Part shown: in pieces, positions 31,487 through 42,693 of the stretch | Layout of the letters: each line of letters begins with the position of its first letter | How positions within the stretch are numbered: the stretch's first letter is position 1 | Assembly (NCBI GenBank): GCA_033816765.1 | Contig: CM066288.1 | Location: 1,736,001 to 1,800,000 of the forward strand | Length of the DNA: 64,000 nucleotides | Origin: Nothopassalora personata | Lineage: Eukaryota; Ascomycota; Dothideomycetes; Mycosphaerellales; Mycosphaerellaceae | Direction of reading: 5' to 3' | Made by a program: the position numbers and the translations under genes | Notes under the pieces: model-generated | What the model saw: the letters and a program-made list of their open reading frames with translations, nothing else | What the model was told of the DNA's origin: nothing | The model's database searches: none

Positions 31487-32899
31487 AAGAAGGCCTGTAA
31501 AGGTGGGAGGAGGAAGCGTAGGCATCAATGCTTTTCTGGCCGGCACCGCAAATAAGCTATGCGAACTTAGCTATGTGAAATACGGATCGAGGAACCGCTG
31601 TGAATGATAGCTGCTAGCTGGGATGCCCAGGCCGGAGTGCTTCAGCCATAGGTCTAAGTAATAACATTCAAATGCGGCCCCTCTCCTTATGCCAGTCACC
31701 CTTCAAGAGGGACTGCGGATACGCTGTGAGCGCTCTGTCCCTACCCATATGCATTTTCGGAGAGCTTGCTGATGTAGTCTTTGTAGGGGAACTGGGGCAA
31801 ACGCACACATCTGCTGTTAAGACGCAGCACTTAGCCTCCATGACATGCGCGCCAAGATTGTCTTATGTGACACTTATAGCACGCCTCAACAGTATATCAC
31901 ATTGGCGATGCTCAAAGCAGTCGATCTTCGCGTCAGTGGACAATGGATGGTGGCGTCACGTCACTTGGTGTGGGTATGGCTGTTCTGAACAAGGCCATTG
32001 TGGCGCGGACCAATGATCAGCTAAACTCTTCTCTGCGGTACCCCGGCACACCGGACCAACTTCTCTGCTAGTGTTCCTCTGAGAACGCTACCTCCAGACT
32101 CATGCTTCTTCCTGCAGCCTTAGCCACCCGCGCTAGCAAGCTTGACTCTCTCGTGAGATCTCAGAGATCATCGACCAGCCACCCGACTGCTCCATCGCGA
32201 ACTTGTCTCATGGCGCCATTTCTCTCCCACTACCACCACCAGCTCGCAAATTACAACAGGCAAACATAATTGACGACAGAACCACGCTGATTCCCGGGTC
32301 CTGCCGCTCCTCTTCTGAATCTCCTCTTTGACCTAGCGCCCGCAGTTGTAAGCTACAGACCGATCCAAATACATTCGAGATGATGATACTAATTCCCCAG
32401 GCAGGCCCCACACAACATTCATGTACGTCTTCCACCCAGTCGCCCTTCTGAACGACTACTTTGAGCCTCCTCCTGTTCGTCATGCAGCCTAACGACTTCG
32501 GCGAATTCCAGGGCACTGAGCAGCTTGTTGATCTGGCCGATGGGGAGAAGATGTATGATTCTGAGTCGACTTTCGCCCCGAAATTCAGCTTCGATCTCAC
32601 CGACACGAGCCAGAACGGGGTCGACTTATCCCCTGAAGGCAGAAACTAGTCTCAGCAGTCACACGACCACCTCACTAAACGCGGTAGTATGCTCCACGAC
32701 TTCATCAGCCGATCTCCTCCCCGGAACCCGCTGTCAATATCGCCTCCAATTCTGTCATCACACGTTGCGGATTACCCCATGGTCCTACCCAGTAGCTGAG
32801 TACACGCGCTCGCACTCAGACACCGTCAGCGCCGATGGCTGAGCTTCTGGTGGATGATCGAAGCCGTGAACTCACAAGCACCGTACGCGTCCTCGACAA
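31487..32899. other. No supported gene
   Basis: Short frames on both strands (for example 32461-32649 plus, 32208-32606 minus) look partly protein-like but break after 60-130 codons. Part of the decayed 29.5-38.7 kb region. Confidence 0.35.
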
Positions 32900-34597
32900 T
32901 CACTCGGCACCACCAGCCTAGTGTACAATGCTGGGGCGCCGGTCATATCGCTGACGGGCTTGCAAGATCCAGGCGTCGGAGCAAATGCTACGGCGACTTG
33001 TGCCTTGTCAGGAAATGACCCTTCCGGCTTCAGCGCACTAACAGCTCTTGGTGTCGATCCGGACAGCCTTACTTGGCACAACACGAGACTGCCTTATCCA
33101 ATGCTGTGTCCCCCACGTTTAAAGGGCATACAGTGAAGGGCCAGCACGTCAACTTTGCCTTCGGCATCTGCAAGACTTTGAGTGCAGCGTACGGCGTCGG
33201 CGTGCAGCTTTTGGTCACAATGGAGCTGATCACACCAGAGCTCAGTCCGCACCCCATTGGCGTAAAAGTCTTTTCCCCGTCCGAGCCCCCGAGATTTACT
33301 CTCGGCTTGCATCGTACTGTCGCATGCGAAGAAGACGGCACCCATCACTAGGCGTTGAGGCCGCATGTCAGCCAGAATACCCATGCTCTCCTCGTCAGTG
33401 AGCACACGACCACGCGCTCGTCCATTTTGTCGCGCCTGCTTACAAAAACACCAATATCAACCAGTGGCGACTTCACATTCTCAGCTAATATCTTGGGCCC
33501 ACCTCTGATGCCGGCGATGCCAGGGATGCCGCCAGCCTCGACTATTCGCTACAGCGCTCGCTCTAGTTCCTGTCACAGGAGCACCTCCAAGCGGCAGTTC
33601 GAATTTCTCGCAGCCATCTGCGGATGGCTCTGCAGTACCGCTCATCCCAGCACCCCCGGGGCCTGCTCCAATCCTGGCTGCTGCCCGTGCTTTGTGAGCC
33701 GGTGCTATCGCCACCTTGTCGGCCTGTGCTATCACGAAAGCTGCTCTGGCCATGCAAGCTGGTCGGACTACGGCTGCGGTTCCTGGTCGACTATCAAAGC
33801 CAGCAGAACCTCTTGGGGGTGTGATATTCTGGAGATGGATGAGTAAGACGGAAACCTACAGCTGGCAGTCTGCTAAAATGAATCACAACGTCAACACACT
33901 CATTTCCAAAGTCGATATCAGGGTCTTGAAGAATCTGATCGAGCTTGATGACATCGACGAGCGTGATGTCTCCGATGAGATCGTCCTGTCGCTCTCAATG
34001 AGGGGCTCAGCAACAACGAGTTGGGAGAAATCTTTGATCAGCCGGGCAACGCCTTGTAAAATGCTCGCATCAAGAAGGCGTTAGATGCCCGAGCCGACGC
34101 TACAAACACAACGCCCGCTGTGGTATTCGAGGCACACTAGCGGACTCGCATGCACAAGACACCTGAACGTCTGCGGAGATCGAACAACCTTCCTAAGGGA
34201 CATCTACCGCACCCCATCTACCAAAATTTCGGAGAGTATAGCGACAATGCCGAACTGGCGGCTCAGGCCGCTGCCCATGCTGCAGCTGAAGTGACTGCAG
34301 GTTCTGACTTGAACGGTAGTTCGGTGACCTACAATAAAGGTAACAACAAAAGTACAATCGTACAGCCTGCGACTCCACGACAACATAACCACCAATTCGC
34401 AACACCAGAGCGGAAGCATCAACGTATCTCCACCTCATACCTCAAACACCACTTCTGGCGCAAAGCGCAAGCGCTCTGCTCGCGATAAGGGTGGTACTCA
34501 AACAGCACACACGCCATCAAACGTGCGCCGCTCCACGCCCAACAAAAGTCAGGTGGCTACGGCTCCCACCGATGATGAAGATGAAGGGGAGGAGTAA
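32900..34597 (+). pseudogene. Fragmented coding-like region
   Basis: Plus-strand frames replace each other every 100-400 bp. Examples are VYNAGAPVISLTGLQDPG (from about 32920), KVDIRVLKNLIELDDIDERD (about 33910), YSDNAELAAQAAAHAAAEV (about 34235), and a basic-to-acidic nuclear-type tail (SGAKRKRSARDKGG...APTDDEDEGEE) ending at TAA 34595-34597. Each looks coding, but I cannot join them with introns. On the minus strand 33094-33405 is also open and protein-like, so more than one broken gene may be present. Families are unrecognised. Confidence 0.35.
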
Positions 34598-35591
34598 AGG
34601 CTGGACCGCAAAGACATAAGCAGATGCTACACTGCAGGGTGATGCTAAGATAAGGAGATGAAGGAAGGCATGAAGGAGAGACGGCGATGCAAGACACAAT
34701 CGCCAAGTTACAAGACATGTATGGGTTCTTTTTGAGCGAGAGGTTCTGACATTGTATGCAGCATGAAAATAGAAAAGCCCTAGAGACCTTCTGGTCTACG
34801 GTAATCAATTGAAGGACATGTCGACACACTGCAAGGTTGAAAATAGCAAATTATCCTCTGCGCAACCTTTTCCTTTCTCTATCGTCTGGATAGACATCAA
34901 CTATCACTGTATATCTAGTATCTCCTGCTTCCAGCCAACCTTCCGTATATTTGATCAAATACTCAATTGCAAATTGTGGCCCTGTCTTTCCAAGCAGACG
35001 TACGCTATAGCTAAAGACTGTGCTCACACTGTACAGCTGTGTATATTACTCCTTTATATGATCTTCCACGCGCCACAGAGTTTCTATATATCCTACATCC
35101 TAGCTTTGTTAAAATCTGATCTCTTTCCCTCTAGTAGTAAAGCGTCGATTTGGGAAATGGCCGCTGACATCTTTAGCAGGTTGTGTCTCTGTCCGAACAG
35201 CGCTAGTAAGATAGCATTGCGACTCATTCCAACGGCTGTCGCTTTGATCTACTACACTCCACTGCGCGATTCCTGTTCGAGCCTTAGTATTGTCGATCTA
35301 CACTCACTCACTCACAGCAACATGCTTTTCAAATCGGTTTTGAAGAGTGTCGACCATCCTTCTTCCTTCCACGACGATGTCAGCAGCGCCACCGACTGAT
35401 ATCGAGCTCAACATCACTGCCAGCCGCTCCCTTCATTATCGTGCTGCCATTATGAACATCTTGATACTGTGAGACACCAATTCCAGCACGAGTTGTGGAT
35501 GATACTGATTGTACGGGTAGACTCGATTCTGCGATATATCCACGCTATCCTGTGCGGTAATTTACGCCACCAGTCAGCGACGTCTGACAAC
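34598..35591. other. AT-richer region with a long unrecognised frame
   Basis: The plus-strand frame 34809-35399 is 196 codons, rich in Ser, Leu, Ile and Cys, with no domain. Composition is AT-rich with many TA steps near 34900-35130, so it may be part of an old repeat rather than a gene. Confidence 0.35.
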
Positions 35592-36874
35592 ATGGCTCCC
35601 CGCGATGAGATGCATCTGGGGCACAGCCCAGGCCTCGGTGATTTCGAGGTCTGCAAGCCCACGACCAATGAGAAAAACAGGCTCTGGTTCGACTTCGAGC
35701 GCGCAGCGCTGGAGGGAGACTCCTTCTCGGCTGCAATCAACTTCAGCTATCACTCTAACATAACCGATCGGCAGAACGATGCAGGCTTACCCAATGAAAG
35801 CTTCAGACCTTACGCCAACCTGGAGCCGCCGCCATCAATGCAGGCGATGCCGCTCGCACCACTGTTCCAGCAACTGCAACTTACTTCCGGCCAGATGAGC
35901 GAGCTGGGGCTTGCTCCTTCTGTTACCTTGAATGGCGGCTCGATGAATGCCGCCTCGTCGTATACCATACCCGTCCCGACATCATCTTCAGAGATCAAGC
36001 CACAGTCAAGACTATCATGATTTCAGCCTGGCAGGCTTGAGTACTCGTCCCGGTCAAGAAGGGTCACAATCGTCCTTTCAACTCTTTGACGCACAAGCAG
36101 ACTTAGCAGAGTACCCGAACCTTCTCCCTGCCATAGCTGAGGAATCCTCGGTTCTCCCTCTTCGGTATCCTAAGCGCCCAGGAAAGCCTAAGAGTCTGTC
36201 GCCATGGCATTATGCGCGGCACGAGCAGCTACGGCGCAGAAGACAGCCACACCTGACGGCGCCAGCATCCGGCGTGAGGGAGATCTCATTGGCCAGCCCA
36301 TAATACGCCAGTCGCGCAAGGTGATGCCTCTCAAAATGGCGCTACTCAGATCATTGGACAAGGCCAGGAAGAGACCGAAGAGATGATGCCGACCAAGTCC
36401 CAACTTCACAGCACAGGCTCTGCAACTGGGCCAGAGCACCAGCAGGCACCGCCAAGTAGCTTGGGTACACTTTACTGGCCTCAGCCCTCTCCCGCTCAGC
36501 CTCTCTAAGCGGGACCAGGTCGCCCGTACAATCCATCGCAAGATCTCACCTCGAATACCGGTCACCCCTACCTCCGTATCGACGGCGCTTCTCGACCCTG
36601 CGCTTCCAGGGACACCATGACTCAGCCCTATACGATTCCGATTAGCAGTCATGCCTTTTTCGACTCTGAAGCTTGCGGACAGCAATACTTCAATCCTCGA
36701 TCGCATGTTCATCAGCACACCGTCCAGCCACTCTTCGATAGTCGGAACCCAAATCTCGTCGGCGAAACCCGCTATGCTCTCAGGTCTGGCGACTCGCATG
36801 TACCGAATGCACCTCTGGTCGGCGGTAATCAGAGCCTGACCGGGTTCTCCTGCCAAGAAGCAACGACCCGATGA
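35592..36874 (+). pseudogene. Broken gene for a Gln/Pro/Ser-rich protein
   Basis: The frame starts MAPRDEMHLGHSPGLGDFE and runs to 36020 (LFQQLQLTSGQMSELGLAPS). The reading then shifts by one base near 36000 into DYHDFSLAGLSTRPGQEGSQ, shifts again near 36290 into NTPVAQGDASQNGATQIIG, and passes one TAA near 36508 to finish at 36874 (GGNQSLTGFSCQEATTR). All pieces share a low-complexity Q/P/S/N composition like that of activation domains, which argues they were once one protein. A 257-codon antisense frame (36961-36188) overlaps the second half and is also protein-like, so the coding strand there is not certain. Confidence 0.4.
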
Positions 36875-37045
36875 GCGCGCATCGAAGACGAAAACTCCGC
36901 GCGCTGGCGTATCGCGGAAGAATAGCGATGGCAAAGTGCTCGAGTCTGCTGCCACGTTCAATCATACCTCGGCGGTTCCGAGAAAGTACGCCGGCAAAGA
37001 CCTGTGGCAAGAAATTTTACCGCGGCGAAATAACCCGAGCCTGTC

Positions 37046-37900
37046 TTACAGAGAACATGCTAACGAAGTTCTTTGGCGTAAAAAGTCCCTCTGACATGAT
37101 TGACCAAGAGTCATCGCTCCAGTCATGATCTTAGTGCCGAACACTGGATCTCTGGTGAACTGAGCTGGCTCCACCGGGAACTTTGGTGCTCGCTTCTCGC
37201 TGGCAACACCAGGACTGTTTCCCCGTCGGCTCTTGTTCCACGATACATATCCCAGGATGATCGCGACGATAATGATAAACCCAACAAGGCTCACAGGCAC
37301 AGCGACCTTGACCTTATCATTGCTGGAGCTGGAGTCGGTTCCGGTCTCGTGATTGTCACCTAATCGCTGGCCTGAGCGGGCACCACACCAGTCTTAGATG
37401 ACTACATTGGCTCCTATCCTAAGGCTTAAGACGAAGTTGTTGTACTCGTGACGCCGGTGGGACTGCCTTGTAGAGCGCCCATCACGAAATCAGCTACGGA
37501 AACGGGTGTGATTTCGGCGAATTACCCCGAAGGAGTGCATTATGTCGTTGATTACCACAAAATGGGTAGGCTTGAGACCTTGGGCTCGACGCTCCTGGGG
37601 TGTAGTCGACGCACGACGTCCATTATGCATTGCAAGAGCCGTCGGTAACAACTTCCCCGCGGATCAGATACAGAAGCACTGCGAACCGGGTATCATCCAG
37701 GTGAACAAGTAATATCTGATGCTGTTGTATTGTCGGCATCCCCTTCGATCGATATCTTCGCAACTGTAGCATTCACTCGTGTCGCCTCTTTCGCAGCCCA
37801 CTGTCACCTCTGAGGGAGTCTACCTGTTCTGCCGCTTTGTCATGGCGATTAAGCCCGGCGTCATTAGATCGCTTTGGAGCCTTTGGGACGAACCTGTCGG
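37046..37900 (-). pseudogene. Remnant of a single-pass membrane protein gene
   Basis: The minus-strand C-terminal piece (about 37365 to 37046) has a Ser-rich stem (GTDSSSSNDKVKV), one clear membrane helix (VPVSLVGFIIIVAIILGYVSW) and a basic stop-transfer (NKSRRG), then a cytosolic tail. This is the layout of WSC/Mid2-like surface proteins. Upstream to about 37900 are Ser/Thr-rich and Cys-containing pieces (GALQGSPTGVTSTTTSS, VTDGSCNA) in changing frames with several stops. No intact N-terminus or signal peptide is found. Confidence 0.4.
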
Positions 37901-39050
37901 TTAACGTGAATGTGAATACAGCCCTACATGCTCTTGTTTGATCAAGACAGAATCTTGCATCGATTAGAAGTTGACAAAAAGCGACAGGAAAGGTGACCCT
38001 TACAAGGTTGTAGGATGAGGGGACGTGCCGCTGCGGCGTGGATCATCACAGGCCAGCGCAGCCACGAAGTCATTTATGCAGCCTGTCCCTCATCCAGAGC
38101 GCTTTGAGCGATCGCATCTCTTTGCTTATTGCTTTATGAGTATTGCTCGAAACTCTTCGATGAGGAATATTCCCGACACCGCTACATAAATATATTTGTT
38201 TATAGTCAATGCTTGGTGGGACCGCAACATGACAAGCCATAACTTTATCTTATGTACAAGGACATATTGTCACATTGTTCATATGGTCTTCTAACGACCC
38301 AATATTCGGACGGAGAGTGTCTCCTTCCGCATTAGCCATGTACTTTAAGATGCCCGCTACAGAACAGACCCCAGGCCCTCAATGCTGCGATGTTCATTGC
38401 TTTGGTGATGAGATCCAGAAGACAGAGCCATCATATTCGTGGTTTCTGCCGGGCTAGATCACAAATATCTCGAAGCGATTCTTCCGAAATTTGGCGAGCG
38501 ACTGGCGATGACTGTGAGACCTTCTGCACAAAGCTGACCTTTGTTCTAGTAACTATGTTCAACATGCTCTTTCATGCACAGCGTCGACTGTTCGCAGTGA
38601 ATGGGAGGCAGATAAGAATTAGTGTTTCTATTCCTGATTGCTGGAACAATCGCCCGACCAAAGGCCATCCTGAGACCAAAGATGGTCGGGCATGATTAAG
38701 TATGCGGGCTTAGCAAGCTAATAAGTCTGTATCTATACCATCATCGCAGATCGTACTCCCCGTAGCCTGCATTCTTCATCAAGGTGTCGGTGCAGCCTCG
38801 CCTTTCAAAGTCTTGATCCTGACTTTCACTCACTTCATCTCCAGAAGCACGGACCATCAGCGTGCCCGCCAAGGTAATGTGTTCCCGCGACCGAACTGGC
38901 CGCTCTCCACAACGCACAACTCGCGACACAGCTTCTTATAAAGCCAAAGCAACAAAACGACCAATAGAGATACACGACACTGGCATTATCGACAGTCCAA
39001 ATAGCAGCAGTACCATTGACAGAACCACCAACAGCAACTGTAGCCGCACC
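37901..39050. other. Intergenic, end of the decayed region
   Basis: No gene is supported. The minus frame 38741-38929 and plus frames near 38275-38695 are short and unrecognised. The last 200 bp should carry the promoter of the gene at 39051. Confidence 0.45.
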
Positions 39051-40459
39051 ATGTCCTCACCAGAGAGAACCACCAAAAAATGGGCCCTCGAACACCAGGA
39101 TGAAGAGAATTCCCACCACAGTGGTAGAGGCGTATACTACAAAGGCCTTCCCACACTTGACAAGAACATCAAGACCGCTGTGTACGGTCCTGGCGCTGCT
39201 CAATGGTATGTCGCAGATCGTGCGGGCGATCGGTTGATCTTGCTGACACTCCTTGCAGGCGCCTTGATGCCAAAGCATACCAGCAGTCCCAGGCTACAAC
39301 ATCAAGCGCTGCTCCCAGCACACGCCCATCTGGGAGACCACCTCGAGCCGCTCTCGGCGCGCAGCAGCCACCGACCTCGTCGCCAGCAGCAAAACCTTCA
39401 CGGTCCCGAGCCGCTCGCAATGGGTCCACTGCCGAGGAAGACTCGAGTCCAACGTCTGCTGAGCGACAGCTGAAGCGTCTTACGCCATCCTCTCCTAGTC
39501 CAGACAGCGATGTCGAGGACGAGACAGGCCGCTTCAGAGCGCTCGATGGCAATCGTCCAACGAAGGACTCCTCGCCAGAGCTTCGATCCCTCCCGGGATC
39601 TCCCGAAATGCCAGAGGACCTCGCAGCACGCCTGGTTGGCACCGCCGCTGACCCATCGCTCCTGGCTCTGACCAATACCGACCCAGTCGACGATGCCACT
39701 GGAGTGCGAGGCCGAGGCCGCTCAGGCCGCATTCGCAAACTCGAAGCAGCTCGCGCAGCTGAAGAAGCGGCAAACCTAGTGTCCCGACGACTCGCACCTC
39801 TGAAGAAGCGTGCACTCCGCCCACGAGGCCCGACCCTATCCCCCGGTCCACCCCAGCGCTACAACGACAATCTCCGCCCCTATCGGAGCGACAAGCACAC
39901 AATGATGGTGCAGCAGTTCCGCGACACATTGTATCCCCGCGCGAACACCAGCGGAGGTCAACTGATCTCCAGCGATGCTGACTATGCCGCACCAATGCGT
40001 CATCAACCTCTTGTTGCGCGACAGGCAAGAGTCAGCCCACCGCCTCCAGGATACACCGGGCCAGTCGCTGGAGGATCGACTCATATTGCGCTTCCGGGAG
40101 GTAACCCAGACCCTGTCATCAACGCGGCGCAGGTGAGGATGGCGGTGTCTATGAATGCTTGGCTCGAGAAGGAGGAGGCTCGGCAAGGCGAAGAGGAAGG
40201 AGATTCCACGCTGTTGAATAGCGATGGAGAAGCTGATGAGGCAGCCAGGAGCGCCGAAGCTGACGAGCAGCAGAGTGGCGGAGTTGACATGAGCGGTGGC
40301 CAAGAGGGCGAGGAGATAATGATCCCTGACAGCCAGGAGACGGAGGCTGACGAGGAGATCGAAACTGATGAGACAGTGGGCGCTCTCGCCGCTCGAGATT
40401 TTCCTCAGCAGCACTTCAAGCGCAGCAGCACCGGCAAAGGTCTGCTTGCCGACTTCTAG
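39051..40459 (+). CDS. Disordered hypothetical protein
   Basis: Exons 39051-39205 and 39259-40459 joined by a textbook 53-bp intron (GTATGT...CTGAC...TTGCAG), 451 residues. The short first exon encodes a more ordered segment (GVYYKGLPTLDKNIKTAVYG). The second is rich in Ser, Pro, Ala and Arg with a likely nuclear signal (LAPLKKRALRPRG), a GRGRSGRIRKLEAARAAEEAA helix and an acidic C-terminal third. No catalytic domain is recognised. A nuclear or chromatin-associated role is a guess from composition. It is the first clean gene after the decayed region. Confidence 0.7.
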
Positions 40460-40968
40460 GATGGGAGCGGGCGGGATTTGGTCTGACCCGCGGTCAGTCT
40501 GTAAATTAGCAGAAAGTGTTAGCGTTACGAATCGATTGGGTTCGATACAGGATCGATGCGTTCCACGGGCCTTTCCTCATTTGTTTCACCTCCAACCGGT
40601 GAGATCGTTCTTGACTCCTGATTCTTTTGCGAGGGAGATCAAGTGTTATTCTTGGCTTCCTGAAAAGCTTGGAAAATCTGCGGCCGGAGGATAAGTTGCA
40701 CTATTCGTGTGCTGTACAATAGAGTAGCTCTCCTGTCGCAGATTCTGCCACCGTCAGGAAAGCTTCTCAGTCGGATATACGATAGTACGATGGCAACATC
40801 TTGGGAAGGGGGCTGGTTTTACTACTGTCTCATGTGTCGCTCTATCTCAGCAGCTGGGCTCATGCGTGTCCTCACATGATCCAGAGGTTATGATACAGAA
40901 AACGCCTCTTCCATGCTGATCAAACAAGAGAGGTATGTACAAGGGGTGGTCTATGCTTCACGTCGAAC
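40460..40968. other. Convergent 3' flanks
   Basis: About 500 bp between the stops of the disordered-protein gene (plus) and IDH2 (minus). Nothing is recognised. Confidence 0.6.
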
Positions 40969-42308
40969 CTACTGCAAATTCTTGATGACTGCATCGGCGT
41001 ATTCGTGCGTCTTGGCTTTGCCGCCGAGATCACCTGTGAGTGCCTGAGAGTGTGTTAGCGGAAGTCCGATGTACATCGATGTGACTTTTACAGACCTTTC
41101 CTTGTTCAAGCGTCTTGAAAATGGCTGACTGAATGTTGTTCGCCTCTCGTGTCAGACCCATATGTTGCAGCATCATAATTGAGGACAAGAGCAGCGCAGT
41201 CGGGTTAGCGAGACCCTTGCCGGCGATATCAGGTGCAGATCCGTGCACCGCTTCGAAGATGGAGCACTCGTCACCAATGTTGCCGGAGGGGGTCAGGCCA
41301 AGACCACCGATGAGACCGGCGCACATATCCGAAAGAATGTCTCCGTATAAGTTGGGCATGACCAGGACCTTGTCGTTGTATGGTACAGGGTCGGTGACGA
41401 CCTTCAAGCAGGTGTTGTCCAGCATCTCGGCATCGAACTCAATGTCTGGGTACTCCTTGGAGATGTCGCGGGCGAGGTTCAGGAAGAGACCGTCGGACAT
41501 CTTCATGATAGTGGCCTTGTGTACAACACGGACCTTCTTCCTGCCAATGTCTTGGGCGTGTTGAAATGCGTATCGCAGCACACGCTCGGATGCCTCCTTT
41601 GTGATAAGCTTGATCGATTGCACAACACCATCCACCACGACGTGCTCGATGCCGGAGTACTCGCCCTCGGTGTTCTCGCGGATGAGGACGGTGTCGACGT
41701 TATCGTATGGGGTCTTGTAGCCTGCGATGCTCTTGCACGGTCGGACGTTGGCGAAGAGGTTGAATGTCCTTCGGAGGGTAAGGTTGAGGGAGACGTGACC
41801 TTTGCCGATGGGTGTTGCGAGAGGGCCCTTGAGCGCGACCAAGTTGCGGCTGATGCTATCGATTGCGCTGTCGGGGATGACCGTCTTGCCGTCCTTGAGC
41901 TGTGGAGTGACGTCGACGGGCTCCCACTTGATGGGCACGTTTGCGGCGCTGTAGATGTCCTTGACGGATTGCGCAATCTCTGGACCGATGCCGTCGCCCT
42001 CAATCAGCGAAACGGTGTACTTGCCCTGTGGTGGTGTGATATGTCAGGATCTGCTCTTTCTTGGTATGGGTCGGTCTCTTGTCGTTGATTGCACGTACAT
42101 CGCTGCCCTTCTGGCCCTTGAACTGGGCGACCTTGTCGTCCACTGGCGTCGCGTAGCCTCGTGCCTGGTACTGTGTGCGGGCAATCAGCTTCCTGCCGTC
42201 GGTATCCCCTACAATGGCTGGCGGGCTTACTTGCACGAATGCGGGCCGCCGGATCTGGTGGAGGCATTGCCGCGCTGTTGGAGCGGCCCTCAAGCCACGG
42301 GCCAGCAT
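40969..42308 (-). CDS. IDH2: Mitochondrial NAD-isocitrate dehydrogenase subunit 2
   Basis: Exons 42308-42099, 42025-41096 and 41043-40969 (introns 73 and 52 bp) give 404 residues. It is the catalytic subunit of the TCA-cycle enzyme that turns isocitrate into 2-oxoglutarate with NAD+, working as a hetero-octamer with Idh1 in the matrix. The first 60 or so residues are a basic, Arg-rich mitochondrial presequence. Then come [13 protein letters not shown] at the junction, [35 protein letters not shown], the YGDILSD metal-binding motif, and [14 protein letters not shown]. The Idh2-type [13 protein letters not shown] separates it from Idh1. The ATG at 42308 is preferred over 42332. Divergent from SEC5. 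Confidence 0.93.
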
Positions 42309-42693
42309 CTTAGTGGATCGCGAGATGATCAATCGAAGGAAGGGAAGTCGCCGGCGACACTATCGAACGGTGTGAGGAGGTGAATGGGGTAGGGGTGGTG
42401 GTGGAATAACTTTCTGTCGCGCGGAAGATGTCGCTCGTAAAAGCAACGCGGAAAGGTTCTCGTCGAGCTCTCTTCCGACCGCGGCTAGCCTAGCGCGCGG
42501 TCATTTGCCAGCCGGTACAGAAGGCGGCAGTGTCACATGAAAGGACAGTAGGTGCAGCAGGGACCGAGCATCAATGTTGATATGATGTTCTGACGTGTTT
42601 CTCCGAATCTGCAGGACGCTGCATGCCGCACCAGCACCCGTCACTGACACCACCACCGACACCACCACCACCACCACCACCACCACCACCATC
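42309..42693. promoter_or_regulatory. Divergent IDH2/SEC5 promoter with ACC repeat
   Basis: 385 bp lie between the two start codons. It ends in an (ACC)n microsatellite (about 42648-42690) directly in front of the SEC5 ATG, so the repeat is in the SEC5 leader. No TATA box is obvious. Confidence 0.55.

Noticed and set aside
34809..35399. 196-codon plus-strand frame as a gene
   Set aside because: AT-rich, no start context, no homology, inside the decayed region; kept only as a note.
38862..39050. Earlier start for the gene at 39051
   Set aside because: The frame is open upstream, but its apparent start at 38862 is GTG and the upstream residues look like untranslated leader; the ATG at 39051 is followed by a conserved-looking first exon.
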